DNA from: Bacteroidota bacterium
GTDB lineage: Bacteria; Bacteroidota; Bacteroidia; B-17B0; Aurantibacillaceae
Reading direction: 5' to 3'
Assembly: GCA_020403265.1 (NCBI GenBank)
Contig: JADBXZ010000025.1
Span: 1 to 56,043 of the forward strand
DNA length: 56,043 bases
Shown one piece after another: positions 16,818 to 24,756 of this stretch (the stretch's first letter is position 1; the number at the start of each line of letters is the position of its first letter). Position numbers and translations under genes: made by a program. The notes beneath the pieces are model-generated. The model searched no databases. It saw only the letters and a program-made list of their open reading frames with translations, and was not told where the DNA came from.

Positions 16818-17765
16818 ATGAAAAAAATCTCTTTATTAGCTACAAGCTTACTTTTATTTAATGCTTGTTCAAACGATGGTTCGCAATTTGATGGTTATAA
16901 GCGTGCCGAAAACGGGTTACATTACAAATTTTTTAAACAAGACGAAGCCGGCACTAAAGCGCAGATTGGCTATGGTGTTATTTTTAAAATTGAATTAAAA
17001 AATAACAGAAACGATTCAACAGTATTTAGTTCTAAACAACAAAGTCAGGATGGAACAGGAGAAATACAATATTTAATTCAAAAAAGTTCTTTTAAAGGGA
17101 GTTTAGAAGATGGAATGATGATGATGGCTAAGGGAGATAGCGCTTCATTCATTATTTCTGCAGATTCTTTTTTCTTAAAAACTCAAAACATGCAAGCTTT
17201 ACCTCAGGGAATCAAACAAGGTGATTTTTTAAAGGCTACGATTGTTATGAAGGACGTATTGAGCAGCAAACAAGTTGAAGAAAAACAAGCCAAGATGAAG
17301 GCGGAGTATGAAGAAAAAATGCGTTTAGCTCAGGAAGGTGAACAAGCTAACAGAGATAAATACTTAGCAGATAATAAAATTACTGCTAAACCATCCGAAA
17401 GCGGATTGATTTTCATAGAAACTAAAAAAGGGAACGGTAATCATCCAAAAGCAACTGATATGGTTAAAGTTCATTACACAGGAACTTTGTTGGATGGAAC
17501 CAAATTTGATAGTTCATTAGAAAGGGGCGAGCCGGCTAATTTTCCTTTAAACCAAGTTATTGCAGGTTGGACAGAAGGAATTCAATTAATGAGCAAAGGT
17601 AGTAAGGCAAAATTAGTTATCCCTTCAAGTATTGGGTATGGACCTCAAGGAAATGGCCCAATTCCGCCTTTTTCAACATTGGTATTTGAAGTTGAATTAT
17701 TAGATTTTAGCGCGGCACCGGCTATGCCTGAAGGACATAGCGCAGGAGATGGACATAATCATTAA
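16818..17765 (+). CDS. FKBP-type peptidyl-prolyl isomerase lipoprotein
   Basis: A 315-residue protein with a lipoprotein signal ([15 protein letters not shown]). An N-terminal degenerate FKBP-like half (about 25-150) and a charged helical linker ([20 protein letters not shown]) precede a complete FKBP domain (about 200-300). The active-site pattern is present: [38 protein letters not shown] and [10 protein letters not shown]. The tail ends with a His-containing stretch ([10 protein letters not shown]) that might bind metal. It should act as a folding catalyst anchored to the inner or outer membrane on the periplasmic side. It is third in the PPIase run. Confidence 0.92.
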   Translation: MKKISLLATSLLLFNACSNDGSQFDGYKRAENGLHYKFFKQDEAGTKAQIGYGVIFKIELKNNRNDSTVFSSKQQSQDGTGEIQYLIQKSSFKGSLEDGMMMMAKGDSASFIISADSFFLKTQNMQALPQGIKQGDFLKATIVMKDVLSSKQVEEKQAKMKAEYEEKMRLAQEGEQANRDKYLADNKITAKPSESGLIFIETKKGNGNHPKATDMVKVHYTGTLLDGTKFDSSLERGEPANFPLNQVIAGWTEGIQLMSKGSKAKLVIPSSIGYGPQGNGPIPPFSTLVFEVELLDFSAAPAMPEGHSAGDGHNH

Positions 17766-17790
17766 TTAAATTAACCAAAAGTAAATAGTC

Positions 17791-18834
17791 ATGAAAAAAT
17801 TAATAGCAATTTTAGTTGTTTTAACTGGTTTGAGTTACAATTTACATGGACAAAAAAAACAAAAACAAAAATTAAGTAAAATGGATAAAGAATTTTTAAA
17901 AGCACAAGCTGACGGTATTTATGCAAAGTTTGAAACATCAAAAGGAGATATTTATGTTGTTTTAGAACATAAAAAAACACCAATGACGGTTGCTAATTTT
18001 GTGGGATTAGCCGAAGGAACAATAACTAACACAGCAAAGCCTGCTGGTACACCTTATTATGATGGGTTAAAGTTTCATCGTGTGATTCCTAATTTTATGA
18101 TTCAAGGTGGCTGTCCTCTTGGAACAGGTACAGGAGATCCTGGATATAAATTTGCGGATGAAATAGATGAAACTTTAAAGCATACCGGACCGGGTATTTT
18201 ATCAATGGCCAATGCAGGCGCAGGGACAAATGGTTCACAGTTTTTTATAACGCATGTTAAAACCGATTGGTTAGATGGTAAACATACAGTATTTGGACAT
18301 GTAATTGAAGGACAAAAAGTAGTAGATTCGATTAAACAAGATGACAAAATAAATAAAATAACCATTTTAAGAAAAGGTAAAGAGGCAGAAGGTTTCCAAG
18401 CTGCCAAAGTATTTGTTGAGGCGCAAGCCAATGCAGTTAAAGTAAATGCGGAAAAAGAAGCAAAACAGAGAGCAGAGTCTGATAGAATTAGAGCTACATT
18501 TACTAACTCAACACCAAGTGGGTTAAGATATAATGTGATTACCGAAGGAACAGGAAATAAGCCAAATGCAACAAGTAACGTGAAGGTTCATTATACCGGA
18601 ACGTTTTTAGATGGTAAAGTTTTTGACAGCAGTGTTCAGCGAGGACAACCTATTGATTTTGGTTTAAATCAAGTGATTCCAGGATGGACAGAAGGAGTTC
18701 AGCTAATGAAAGAAGGAGCCAAGTATAAATTTTATATTCCCTATAATTTAGCCTATGGCGAACAAGGATACCCCGGAGCCATACCTCCTAAAAGTGATTT
18801 AATTTTTGAAGTTGAATTATTAAAAATAAACTAA
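17791..18834 (+). CDS. Cyclophilin-FKBP fusion peptidyl-prolyl isomerase
   Basis: A 347-residue exported protein with a signal peptide ([18 protein letters not shown]). Residues about 42-200 are a cyclophilin domain: [38 protein letters not shown] and [13 protein letters not shown] charged linker rich in A, E and K (about 205-235) leads to an FKBP domain (about 245-347) with [30 protein letters not shown] and NLAYGEQG. Both sites look intact. Fusions of the two unrelated PPIase families are known from Flavobacterium and some protists. The gene ends the four-gene PPIase operon and is followed by a terminator. Confidence 0.95.
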   Translation: MKKLIAILVVLTGLSYNLHGQKKQKQKLSKMDKEFLKAQADGIYAKFETSKGDIYVVLEHKKTPMTVANFVGLAEGTITNTAKPAGTPYYDGLKFHRVIPNFMIQGGCPLGTGTGDPGYKFADEIDETLKHTGPGILSMANAGAGTNGSQFFITHVKTDWLDGKHTVFGHVIEGQKVVDSIKQDDKINKITILRKGKEAEGFQAAKVFVEAQANAVKVNAEKEAKQRAESDRIRATFTNSTPSGLRYNVITEGTGNKPNATSNVKVHYTGTFLDGKVFDSSVQRGQPIDFGLNQVIPGWTEGVQLMKEGAKYKFYIPYNLAYGEQGYPGAIPPKSDLIFEVELLKIN

Positions 18835-18840
18835 TTAAAG

Positions 18841-18863
18841 ACCCCTCCAACAGAGGGGTTTTT
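18841..18863 (+). terminator. Intrinsic terminator after the PPIase operon
   Basis: ACCCCTC (18841-18847) pairs with GAGGGGT (18853-18859), followed by a T run. The convergent minus-strand glycosyltransferase ends ten bases further on. Confidence 0.88.
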
Positions 18864-18872
18864 ATTGATGGC

Positions 18873-20039
18873 CTATGCCAGTTTGTTACCGGCAGTTTCG
18901 TTAAAGCATAACTTCATTAACAATTCAATATTTGTTTGATTACTAAATTGGGCGATTTGTTTACTTCGTTCAAGGATTTCTTCTTGTCCAAAAGTTTTAT
19001 TTTTAAGTTCCTCTATATAATTGATGAACTCTTGATTAGTATTGGCAATAAACAAGCCACCGGTAGCTATAATATCTGTACCTTCCAGCATGTTTTGATT
19101 GCAAATAATAAATTTGGAATTAAATAAAACATTCAATAGTTTTAGTTTTAGGCCTGTTGCCTGTTGGGTAAACAACAAGTTAATACAAGACTGTTGAATT
19201 AGTGTGGCAAGTTCCTTTTCACTTGGATTGGCAATAATTTGACTATTAGGTGTTTGCTTAACTTTATTAATTAATTTTTCTGGTGGGTTTAATCCTGCAA
19301 TAATTAATGGCAACTCGCATTGGGGAGCCACCTCATGTAAAAACCATAAAGCAGCATTGTAATTTTCTGAAACGCTTAAATTACCATGAAATAGCATTTG
19401 TGGCTTAATTTCACAGAAGCTTTTAAAGGTATTGTGCGGATGAAAACTAGGCAAATAGTGAACATTACATTGAGGGTAATTTGCTTTAAAATAGTCAGTA
19501 TCCTTTTTGTTTACGGTCAAAACTAATTGTGCATATTTAATTATCCGTTCGAATTTTTTCAGTTTATAAGCTTCTAGTTTAAAATATACTTTTTTAAGTA
19601 AATTAGATTCTGCTTTTGATAATTCATTGTAATAATCATGCTCAATATTACTATGTCTATATATTTTTAATCTGGTTCGAAATTGAGGATCTTTTAGTAA
19701 ATAGCAGGTATGAAGAACTTCAAATAAAATGGGATAGTTGTTAGAAAGCAAATTTTGTTTAAGTTTATTATTTATCCTTGATTTTACTGTGTAAGGCAAG
19801 AAACTTAGTTGATTCAAAAAGGAAGTGTTTCTTGGATAATAGTATACCTTCTCACATAGTTTATTTAATTCCTGTGATTCGGCTCGGCCATACTTAAAAC
19901 AATGTAGGTGTATTTTTACGCCCTGTTGTTTCAGTTGATACAGTTTATAATAAACATCAATTACACCACCATAATTGGCCGGGAAAGGAACATCAAACGA
20001 TACAATATTAATATGCTGACTAATATCCCAAAGATGCAA
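18873..20039 (-). CDS. Glycosyltransferase (GT4-like)
   Basis: About 388 residues. The N terminus has INIVSFDVPFPANYGGVIDV, a nucleotide-sugar transferase start common in Bacteroidota GT4 proteins, followed by LHCFKYGR. The C-terminal Rossmann half has MLFHGNLSVSENYNAALWFL and a later LLFTQQATGLKLKLLNVLFN acceptor/donor segment. The first usable start is a TTG at 20039, which gives eight or nine residues before the conserved strand; relatives often start right at that strand with ATG, and here only ATT codons are found there. It lies just downstream (in transcript sense) of the structured repeat at 20095-20290. Confidence 0.8.
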   Translation of the reverse strand: MHLWDISQHINIVSFDVPFPANYGGVIDVYYKLYQLKQQGVKIHLHCFKYGRAESQELNKLCEKVYYYPRNTSFLNQLSFLPYTVKSRINNKLKQNLLSNNYPILFEVLHTCYLLKDPQFRTRLKIYRHSNIEHDYYNELSKAESNLLKKVYFKLEAYKLKKFERIIKYAQLVLTVNKKDTDYFKANYPQCNVHYLPSFHPHNTFKSFCEIKPQMLFHGNLSVSENYNAALWFLHEVAPQCELPLIIAGLNPPEKLINKVKQTPNSQIIANPSEKELATLIQQSCINLLFTQQATGLKLKLLNVLFNSKFIICNQNMLEGTDIIATGGLFIANTNQEFINYIEELKNKTFGQEEILERSKQIAQFSNQTNIELLMKLCFNETAGNKLA

Positions 20040-20094
20040 AAAAAATCAACAACACAAAAATGACTTACTAAGGGAGATTACAAAGAAGTAATTT

Positions 20095-20290
20095 AACCGC
20101 AATTAGACATTAGAAGTCAATTGTTTTGACGAACTATCTGTCTTATTGCGGGTAATTCCTGACCAAAGGTCAGGACAGGCTCCGATTTAGTGTTTGTTAG
20201 CGTTTCTTACTATACTTGTAAGTTTGAAACGCCTTCATACACTTACATCGCAGACAGGTGATTGTTTTTAATTGTCTGTTTGGGATTTAA
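20095..20290 (+). repeat. Structured intergenic repeat, copy A (possible ncRNA or MITE)
   Basis: The gap 20040-20365 holds no gene but contains a 196-bp element that recurs, diverged, at 46619-46790. Shared blocks include GAACTATCTGTCTTATT, TTTAGTGTTTGTTAGCG, CGCAGACA and CTGTTTGGGATT. It folds into three stems: CCGCAAT with ATTGCGG (20097-20103/20145-20151); GCGTTTC with GAAACGC; and CAGACA with TGTCTG. This copy carries an extra hairpin, TCCTGACC-AAA-GGTCAGGA (20157-20175), absent from copy B. Strand is arbitrary: the palindromes fold on both. The rest of the gap shows nothing recognisable. Confidence 0.7.
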
Positions 20291-20365
20291 CATATATATC
20301 AATTAAATAATTGGTTGAAATGATCTTTAAAACGAGGTTTGCTACAATTGATTAGGTTGGAGATG

Positions 20366-21787
20366 TTATTTTCCTCTTCCTTGCAATACAATTAAAACTG
20401 TGTGCACTAAAATTTTAAAATCCAAAAGTAAGCTCATGTTTTCAACATAAAGAATATCGAACTTTAAACGTTCTATCATTTGGTCAATATTTTCAGCGTA
20501 ACCGTATTTTACTTGTCCCCAGCTTGTAATACCGGGCCTTACTTTGCTTAAATGTTTATAGTGTGGCGCTTTTTCAACTATTTTATCTATAAAAAATTGG
20601 CGTTCGGGTCGAGGGCCAACAATACTCATATCTCCTATAAGTACATTGAAAAATTGCGGAATCTCGTCTAACCTTGTTCTACGCATGATTCGGCCGAATC
20701 CGGTAACGCGTGGATCATTGTCACTTGATAGTGCAGGCCCATTTTTTTCAGCATCAACATACATGGTTCTGAATTTGTATATATTAAACGGTAAACCCCA
20801 TTTACCAATTCGTTCTTGCTTAAAGAATACCGGTCCTTTTGAGTTTATTTTGAGGATAATCGCAATTATTAGATAAAGCCAACTAAAACAAACGAGAACA
20901 AAAATAGAAACGCTAACATCGATGAACCGTTTAACAGAAACTTGCCATACCGGTATAATTTGGTTTTTAAGCTCAATTAAAGGAGTTCCCAAAATTGAAG
21001 TCATTTTTACATGACTACTTAAGATATCATATACATCCGGGATAATTTTGATTGTAACGCCAAGGTCATTTAACTCATTAATAATGCTTTTCAAATAATT
21101 GTGTTCCCATGATTCGATGGCAATTATAACTTCTTCAACTTTTTCATTGATGATAATACTTCTTATCTCAGTGATTTCTCCTAAATGCTTTAATTCTTTC
21201 TTCAATTCTTCGCTATAACCGTTTTTACCTTCAATGTGCACAAAACCAATAAACTTATTACCAATCCCTTTTTTTAAAGATTCAATTTCTTTATACATTT
21301 TATGAGCTCGTTCGTTACTGCCGATAATAATAGTATTAAAGCCAAATTGACGTCGATGTATCTTGTGATTTGTCTGTGTTGAAAGTATCAGCCGAAAAAA
21401 GGCCGTAAATCCAAATTGGAGGGCAAATAATAAAAAGAAAAGTTTGTAATAAATTTTATAATAAGGAACATAATCATCGAGTATAATATAAAAGAAGAGA
21501 ATTGTAACACCAATAATTGATGTAACAAAAGTTTGTACAAATTCATTAACCCTTGATCTTCTCAATACATTACTGTATACACCAGATAAAAAATACATTA
21601 ACACCCAGATGCTTGGAAGCAAAATAATGTTGATGTAATATTGCTTGTCAAAGATGATGATTTCACTTATGTCAATTTGAAGTGCATCAACTCTAGTTTT
21701 GCGGTAATAGTTAAATAAAGTCCAAGCAAATGCAGCCGATAAAAAATCGAATAGGATATACTTAATCGTTGTCAGCTGCTTATTCAT
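20366..21787 (-). CDS. Undecaprenyl-phosphate sugar phosphotransferase (WbaP/PglC superfamily)
   Basis: A 473-residue initiating enzyme of surface glycan synthesis; it moves a sugar-1-phosphate from a nucleotide sugar to undecaprenyl phosphate. The N-terminal half has about four membrane helices and a CoA_binding_3-like region. Near residue 270 the C-terminal bacterial sugar transferase domain begins: one membrane helix (ISVFVLVCFSWLYLIIAII), then GPVFFKQERIGKWGLPFNIY, TRLDEIPQFFNVLIGDMS with the GPRPE motif right after, and PGITSWGQVKYGYAEN. Its ATG overlaps the upstream lipoprotein stop by one base (TAATG), so the two are coupled. Confidence 0.95.
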   Translation of the reverse strand: MNKQLTTIKYILFDFLSAAFAWTLFNYYRKTRVDALQIDISEIIIFDKQYYINIILLPSIWVLMYFLSGVYSNVLRRSRVNEFVQTFVTSIIGVTILFFYIILDDYVPYYKIYYKLFFLLFALQFGFTAFFRLILSTQTNHKIHRRQFGFNTIIIGSNERAHKMYKEIESLKKGIGNKFIGFVHIEGKNGYSEELKKELKHLGEITEIRSIIINEKVEEVIIAIESWEHNYLKSIINELNDLGVTIKIIPDVYDILSSHVKMTSILGTPLIELKNQIIPVWQVSVKRFIDVSVSIFVLVCFSWLYLIIAIILKINSKGPVFFKQERIGKWGLPFNIYKFRTMYVDAEKNGPALSSDNDPRVTGFGRIMRRTRLDEIPQFFNVLIGDMSIVGPRPERQFFIDKIVEKAPHYKHLSKVRPGITSWGQVKYGYAENIDQMIERLKFDILYVENMSLLLDFKILVHTVLIVLQGRGK

Positions 21788-22671
21788 TAGAAGTGAACGA
21801 TTTTTATGTTGTCAATATCCAGCTTAAGTTTGGGCGTTTCTGTATTTGTGACTGCCTTGATGTATAACTTGTGTTTGTTGTATTTTGGTTCGCGGTTTAC
21901 TGCATCCGCAAGTGAAACATAAATTTTTGACCAGTTTTCTTTTGGTGTAATTCTTATGGTTGATTTTTCCTCATTATTTTCTCCTAACACGCCAACTTCA
22001 AATTCAACATTACTTCTGTAATCAAGTTCTAAATAAAGGTTGCTTTCACCTTTTGGGAGTGTATATTGTAAAGCACTTTCCATCCTGGCAAATTTGTTGG
22101 CAGAGGATAGCGTAATTCTGCCAAAATTACCATTTACGCCAGTACCGTCATTGGTTACTATCAATGTAGTATCTGATACAGGCGATTTTATTAGTTTAAT
22201 TCCGGTATCAAAACCTTCAATTAAAGGAAAATCTGCGCCTGATTTGTAACTAAAAGATATGTTTTTTGTAATAATTGTAGCTTGGTTAACCAAAGTATCG
22301 AGCGTATATAAATCATAAAACGGATAATTAATTCTGGTAGTTGAAATGCCATTATTTTTGATTCCGGCCACCAGGTTGATTTTTACGTTTTTACCAGGTT
22401 CAACCATTGGAATTGGGATATTATTTCCTTGAGGGTATGCGCCTTGAAATTTGCCGTTAACATAAACATAGAGTTCAGTAATGTTATGTGTGCCTGTACC
22501 TTGCTGTATAACATTAGTGTTAACTGTAACCTGATCACTTTTTAAATAAAATACGGGATTCGAAGGCTTGTATTTCTTACAGGAATTACCTGTTATACAA
22601 ATAGTTATGATGGCTAAGCTCCATAAAAGATACTTTTTAAGATGTGTGGTTGTGTAAAGAACTTTTATCAT
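21787..22671 (-). CDS. Hypothetical lipoprotein in a glycan operon
   Basis: A 294-residue protein with a lipoprotein-type N terminus (LLWSLAIITICITGNSCKK). The mature part looks all-beta: an N-terminal Ig-like or fibronectin-like segment (about 40-130, NITELYVYVNGKFQGAYP) and a C-terminal jelly-roll-like segment (NLYLELDYRSNVEFEVGVL, KLKLDIDNIKIVHF), which resembles carbohydrate-binding folds. I do not recognise the family with certainty. It is translationally coupled to the polyprenyl-phosphate sugar transferase, so a role at the cell surface connected with the glycan is plausible but unproven. Confidence 0.75.
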   Translation of the reverse strand: MIKVLYTTTHLKKYLLWSLAIITICITGNSCKKYKPSNPVFYLKSDQVTVNTNVIQQGTGTHNITELYVYVNGKFQGAYPQGNNIPIPMVEPGKNVKINLVAGIKNNGISTTRINYPFYDLYTLDTLVNQATIITKNISFSYKSGADFPLIEGFDTGIKLIKSPVSDTTLIVTNDGTGVNGNFGRITLSSANKFARMESALQYTLPKGESNLYLELDYRSNVEFEVGVLGENNEEKSTIRITPKENWSKIYVSLADAVNREPKYNKHKLYIKAVTNTETPKLKLDIDNIKIVHF

Positions 22672-22782
22672 GCAGATGAGCCCATTTTAAAAGGTAAAAT
22701 TATAAAAAAAACATCTTCAATTACTAAAGTAAATCCCATTTACTATTAAAACGAATAAAAATCATTTTTCGTTTGGTAATTG

Positions 22783-23532
22783 TTAAAAAAATTGGCTTAT
22801 TTTTCTTAATGGCTTCAAAATCAAAGTGAAAAAGTAGGGTTTAACGTAATTATCCTCCCAAGCCTTCCTGTCTTCAATGTTAGCGTTCAGTCTGTTTTTT
22901 ACGCTTTCATTACTCTTACCGCCAACACGCATTTTTATAACGTACTTATCAAGATAGGCAAGTTTTATTCTGTTTACGTGTATGAGCCTCAAAAGACATT
23001 CATAATCCGCTGCTGTTTTATAATCCAATCGATACACTCCAAACCTATTATAAATACTTTTCTTAGCTATAAAAGTAGGGTGGGGTGGCATCCATCCCCA
23101 TTTAAACAAACCATTTTTATATTTACCGCTATTCCATTTTCTAATAATTTTATCAGTGCTGTGACTATCAACATAATAAAGATTGGCATAAACTGCATCA
23201 GCATTATCCGTATTGAATGTTTTTACATATTCTTTTATAACATCTTGATGAATATAAAAATCATCGGCGTGTAATAAAGCAATAACATCACCAGTTGCCA
23301 GATTAATTCCTTTATTAATGGCATCATATAATCCATTGTCTTTCTCTGAAACAATCTTACTTATTTTTTCACTGTACTTAGAAATAATATCCATCGTACC
23401 ATCTGTGCTTTTACCGTCAATAATAATGTATTCAATATTATTATAAGATTGATTAAGCACAGACTGAATTGTATCTTCTAGCGTTCCTTCTGCATTGTAA
23501 GTAATGGTTATGATGCTGACCTTCAAGCTCAT
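22783..23532 (-). CDS. Glycosyltransferase family 2 enzyme
   Basis: A 249-residue GT-A fold transferase. The N terminus has VSIITITYNAEGTLEDTIQS and SYNNIEYIIIDGKSTDGT, followed by NGLYDAINKGINLATGDVI. The DXD-like motif is LHADDFY (about 88-94). The C-terminal half has WMPPHPTFIAKKSIY, typical of colanic/O-antigen GT2 enzymes of the WcaA group. It is the last gene of the heptose operon, with its ATG overlapping the gmhB stop by four bases, so it may be the heptosyltransferase or another early glycan transferase; the exact sugar cannot be told. Confidence 0.9.
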   Translation of the reverse strand: MSLKVSIITITYNAEGTLEDTIQSVLNQSYNNIEYIIIDGKSTDGTMDIISKYSEKISKIVSEKDNGLYDAINKGINLATGDVIALLHADDFYIHQDVIKEYVKTFNTDNADAVYANLYYVDSHSTDKIIRKWNSGKYKNGLFKWGWMPPHPTFIAKKSIYNRFGVYRLDYKTAADYECLLRLIHVNRIKLAYLDKYVIKMRVGGKSNESVKNRLNANIEDRKAWEDNYVKPYFFTLILKPLRKISQFF

Positions 23533-24071
23533 ATAGATTTACTAAACTCAAATAATGATTTAAACTGAAAATTAATTAAGTTTGAGTTGTTGGGTTCAGA
23601 ACTTATATAAACGGTTTGCATACCAGCATTTTTACCAAATGCCATGTCGCTTATACTATCTCCAACAATTATTGATTTTGTAAAATTAATTTCCGGGAAA
23701 TCTTGCTGGGCCTGCAAAGCCATTCCTATACCGGGTTTACGGGTTGGATGATTTTCTTTTTCAAGAAATGGTGAGTAATATACCTTATCAATTTTACCGC
23801 CAAGATAATTAACTTCATAAATCATGTTTTTATGAATTAATTCCAAATCTTCGTGTCGGTACAATCCTTTTCCAATACCTTGCTGGTTAGTTACTACTAC
23901 TATTTTGTAAAATTTTCCATTCAAAAATTTCAAAGCATCCGTCACTTTTTCAATAAATTCAAACTCTATCCAATGTTTTACGTAGTCATTTTCAAGTTTT
24001 TTGTTAATCACGCCATCCCTGTCTAAAAAAAGTGTCCAGGAAGTATCAATATTTAAATTTTTTAAATTCAT
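23529..24071 (-). CDS. gmhB: D-glycero-D-manno-heptose-bisphosphate phosphatase
   Basis: A 180-residue HAD-superfamily phosphatase. Motif I is FLDRDGVIN (about 16-24), motif II is VVVTNQQGIGKGL, and the GIGMALQAQQDFPEIN and IVGDSISDMAFGKNAGM segments match motifs III and IV. It removes the C7 phosphate from heptose-1,7-bisphosphate before nucleotide activation. The usual Cys cluster of zinc-binding GmhB proteins is not evident. It overlaps hddC by 26 bases and the next GT2 by four, within the heptose operon, which supports the assignment over a generic histidinol-phosphate-type phosphatase. Confidence 0.88.
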   Translation of the reverse strand: MNLKNLNIDTSWTLFLDRDGVINKKLENDYVKHWIEFEFIEKVTDALKFLNGKFYKIVVVTNQQGIGKGLYRHEDLELIHKNMIYEVNYLGGKIDKVYYSPFLEKENHPTRKPGIGMALQAQQDFPEINFTKSIIVGDSISDMAFGKNAGMQTVYISSEPNNSNLINFQFKSLFEFSKSI

Positions 24072-24756
24072 GTTGAGCTTTTAAATAATCTTCAGGAATT
24101 CCAATATCTATAAAATAACCATCGCATTTGTATGCGCCGAATCTACTATGTTGACATTGTTTTTCAAAGTAGTCTTTTTCAATTGAGAATGCTAAACTTG
24201 TCGGTGTATTTTTCAGGTAATGCTCCTTATTTAAAAGATACACTCCACCATTAATTAAACCTAGTTCATTAGTTCCTGTTTTTTCCTTAAACTCAACAAT
24301 TTGGTTGTTGTTAACTTTAAGCGTACCATATCTACCTGCATTATCAACTGATCTGCAAGCCAGTAAGCCTTCAAAATTATTCTCTGTATAGAAACTACTA
24401 AATGCAAAGATATCCAGGTCAAGGAAACTATCACCGTTTAAAACCAAAGTATTTTCATCGGAAACTTCTTGCATGGCTTTTTTAATTGCACCTCCTGTAC
24501 CGAGCGGTTCCTCTTCAATACTGTATCTTAATTTTATGCCATTGAAATTATTCCCTAGGTAATTTTCAATAATAGATGACAGATATCCGGTTGATAGCAC
24601 CACTTGCTTTATTTGAAACGCGTTTAAATACCCTAGTAGATAGGTTAGAAAAGGTTTTTCCAATATAGGTGCCATTGGTTTAGGCACGTCACTTACTACA
24701 GATTTTAAGCGAGTACCAAATCCGCCTGCTAATATTATGGCGCTAGTTGTAATCAT
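24046..24756 (-). CDS. hddC: D-glycero-alpha-D-manno-heptose-1-phosphate guanylyltransferase-like nucleotidyltransferase
   Basis: A 236-residue nucleotidyltransferase. The N terminus has the signature AIILAGGFGTRLKSVVSD followed by PKPMAPILEKPFL, and the metal-binding NGDSFLDLD is near residues 107-115. GLINGGVYLLNKEH and DGYFIDIGIPEDY follow the NTP_transferase family. Together with gmhA and gmhB in the same operon this points to GDP-heptose synthesis for LPS or an S-layer-type glycan. A GlmU/RfbA-type glucose enzyme is the alternative. Its ATG overlaps the SpoIIE gene stop (ATGA). Confidence 0.82.
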   Translation of the reverse strand: MITTSAIILAGGFGTRLKSVVSDVPKPMAPILEKPFLTYLLGYLNAFQIKQVVLSTGYLSSIIENYLGNNFNGIKLRYSIEEEPLGTGGAIKKAMQEVSDENTLVLNGDSFLDLDIFAFSSFYTENNFEGLLACRSVDNAGRYGTLKVNNNQIVEFKEKTGTNELGLINGGVYLLNKEHYLKNTPTSLAFSIEKDYFEKQCQHSRFGAYKCDGYFIDIGIPEDYLKAQHEFKKFKY

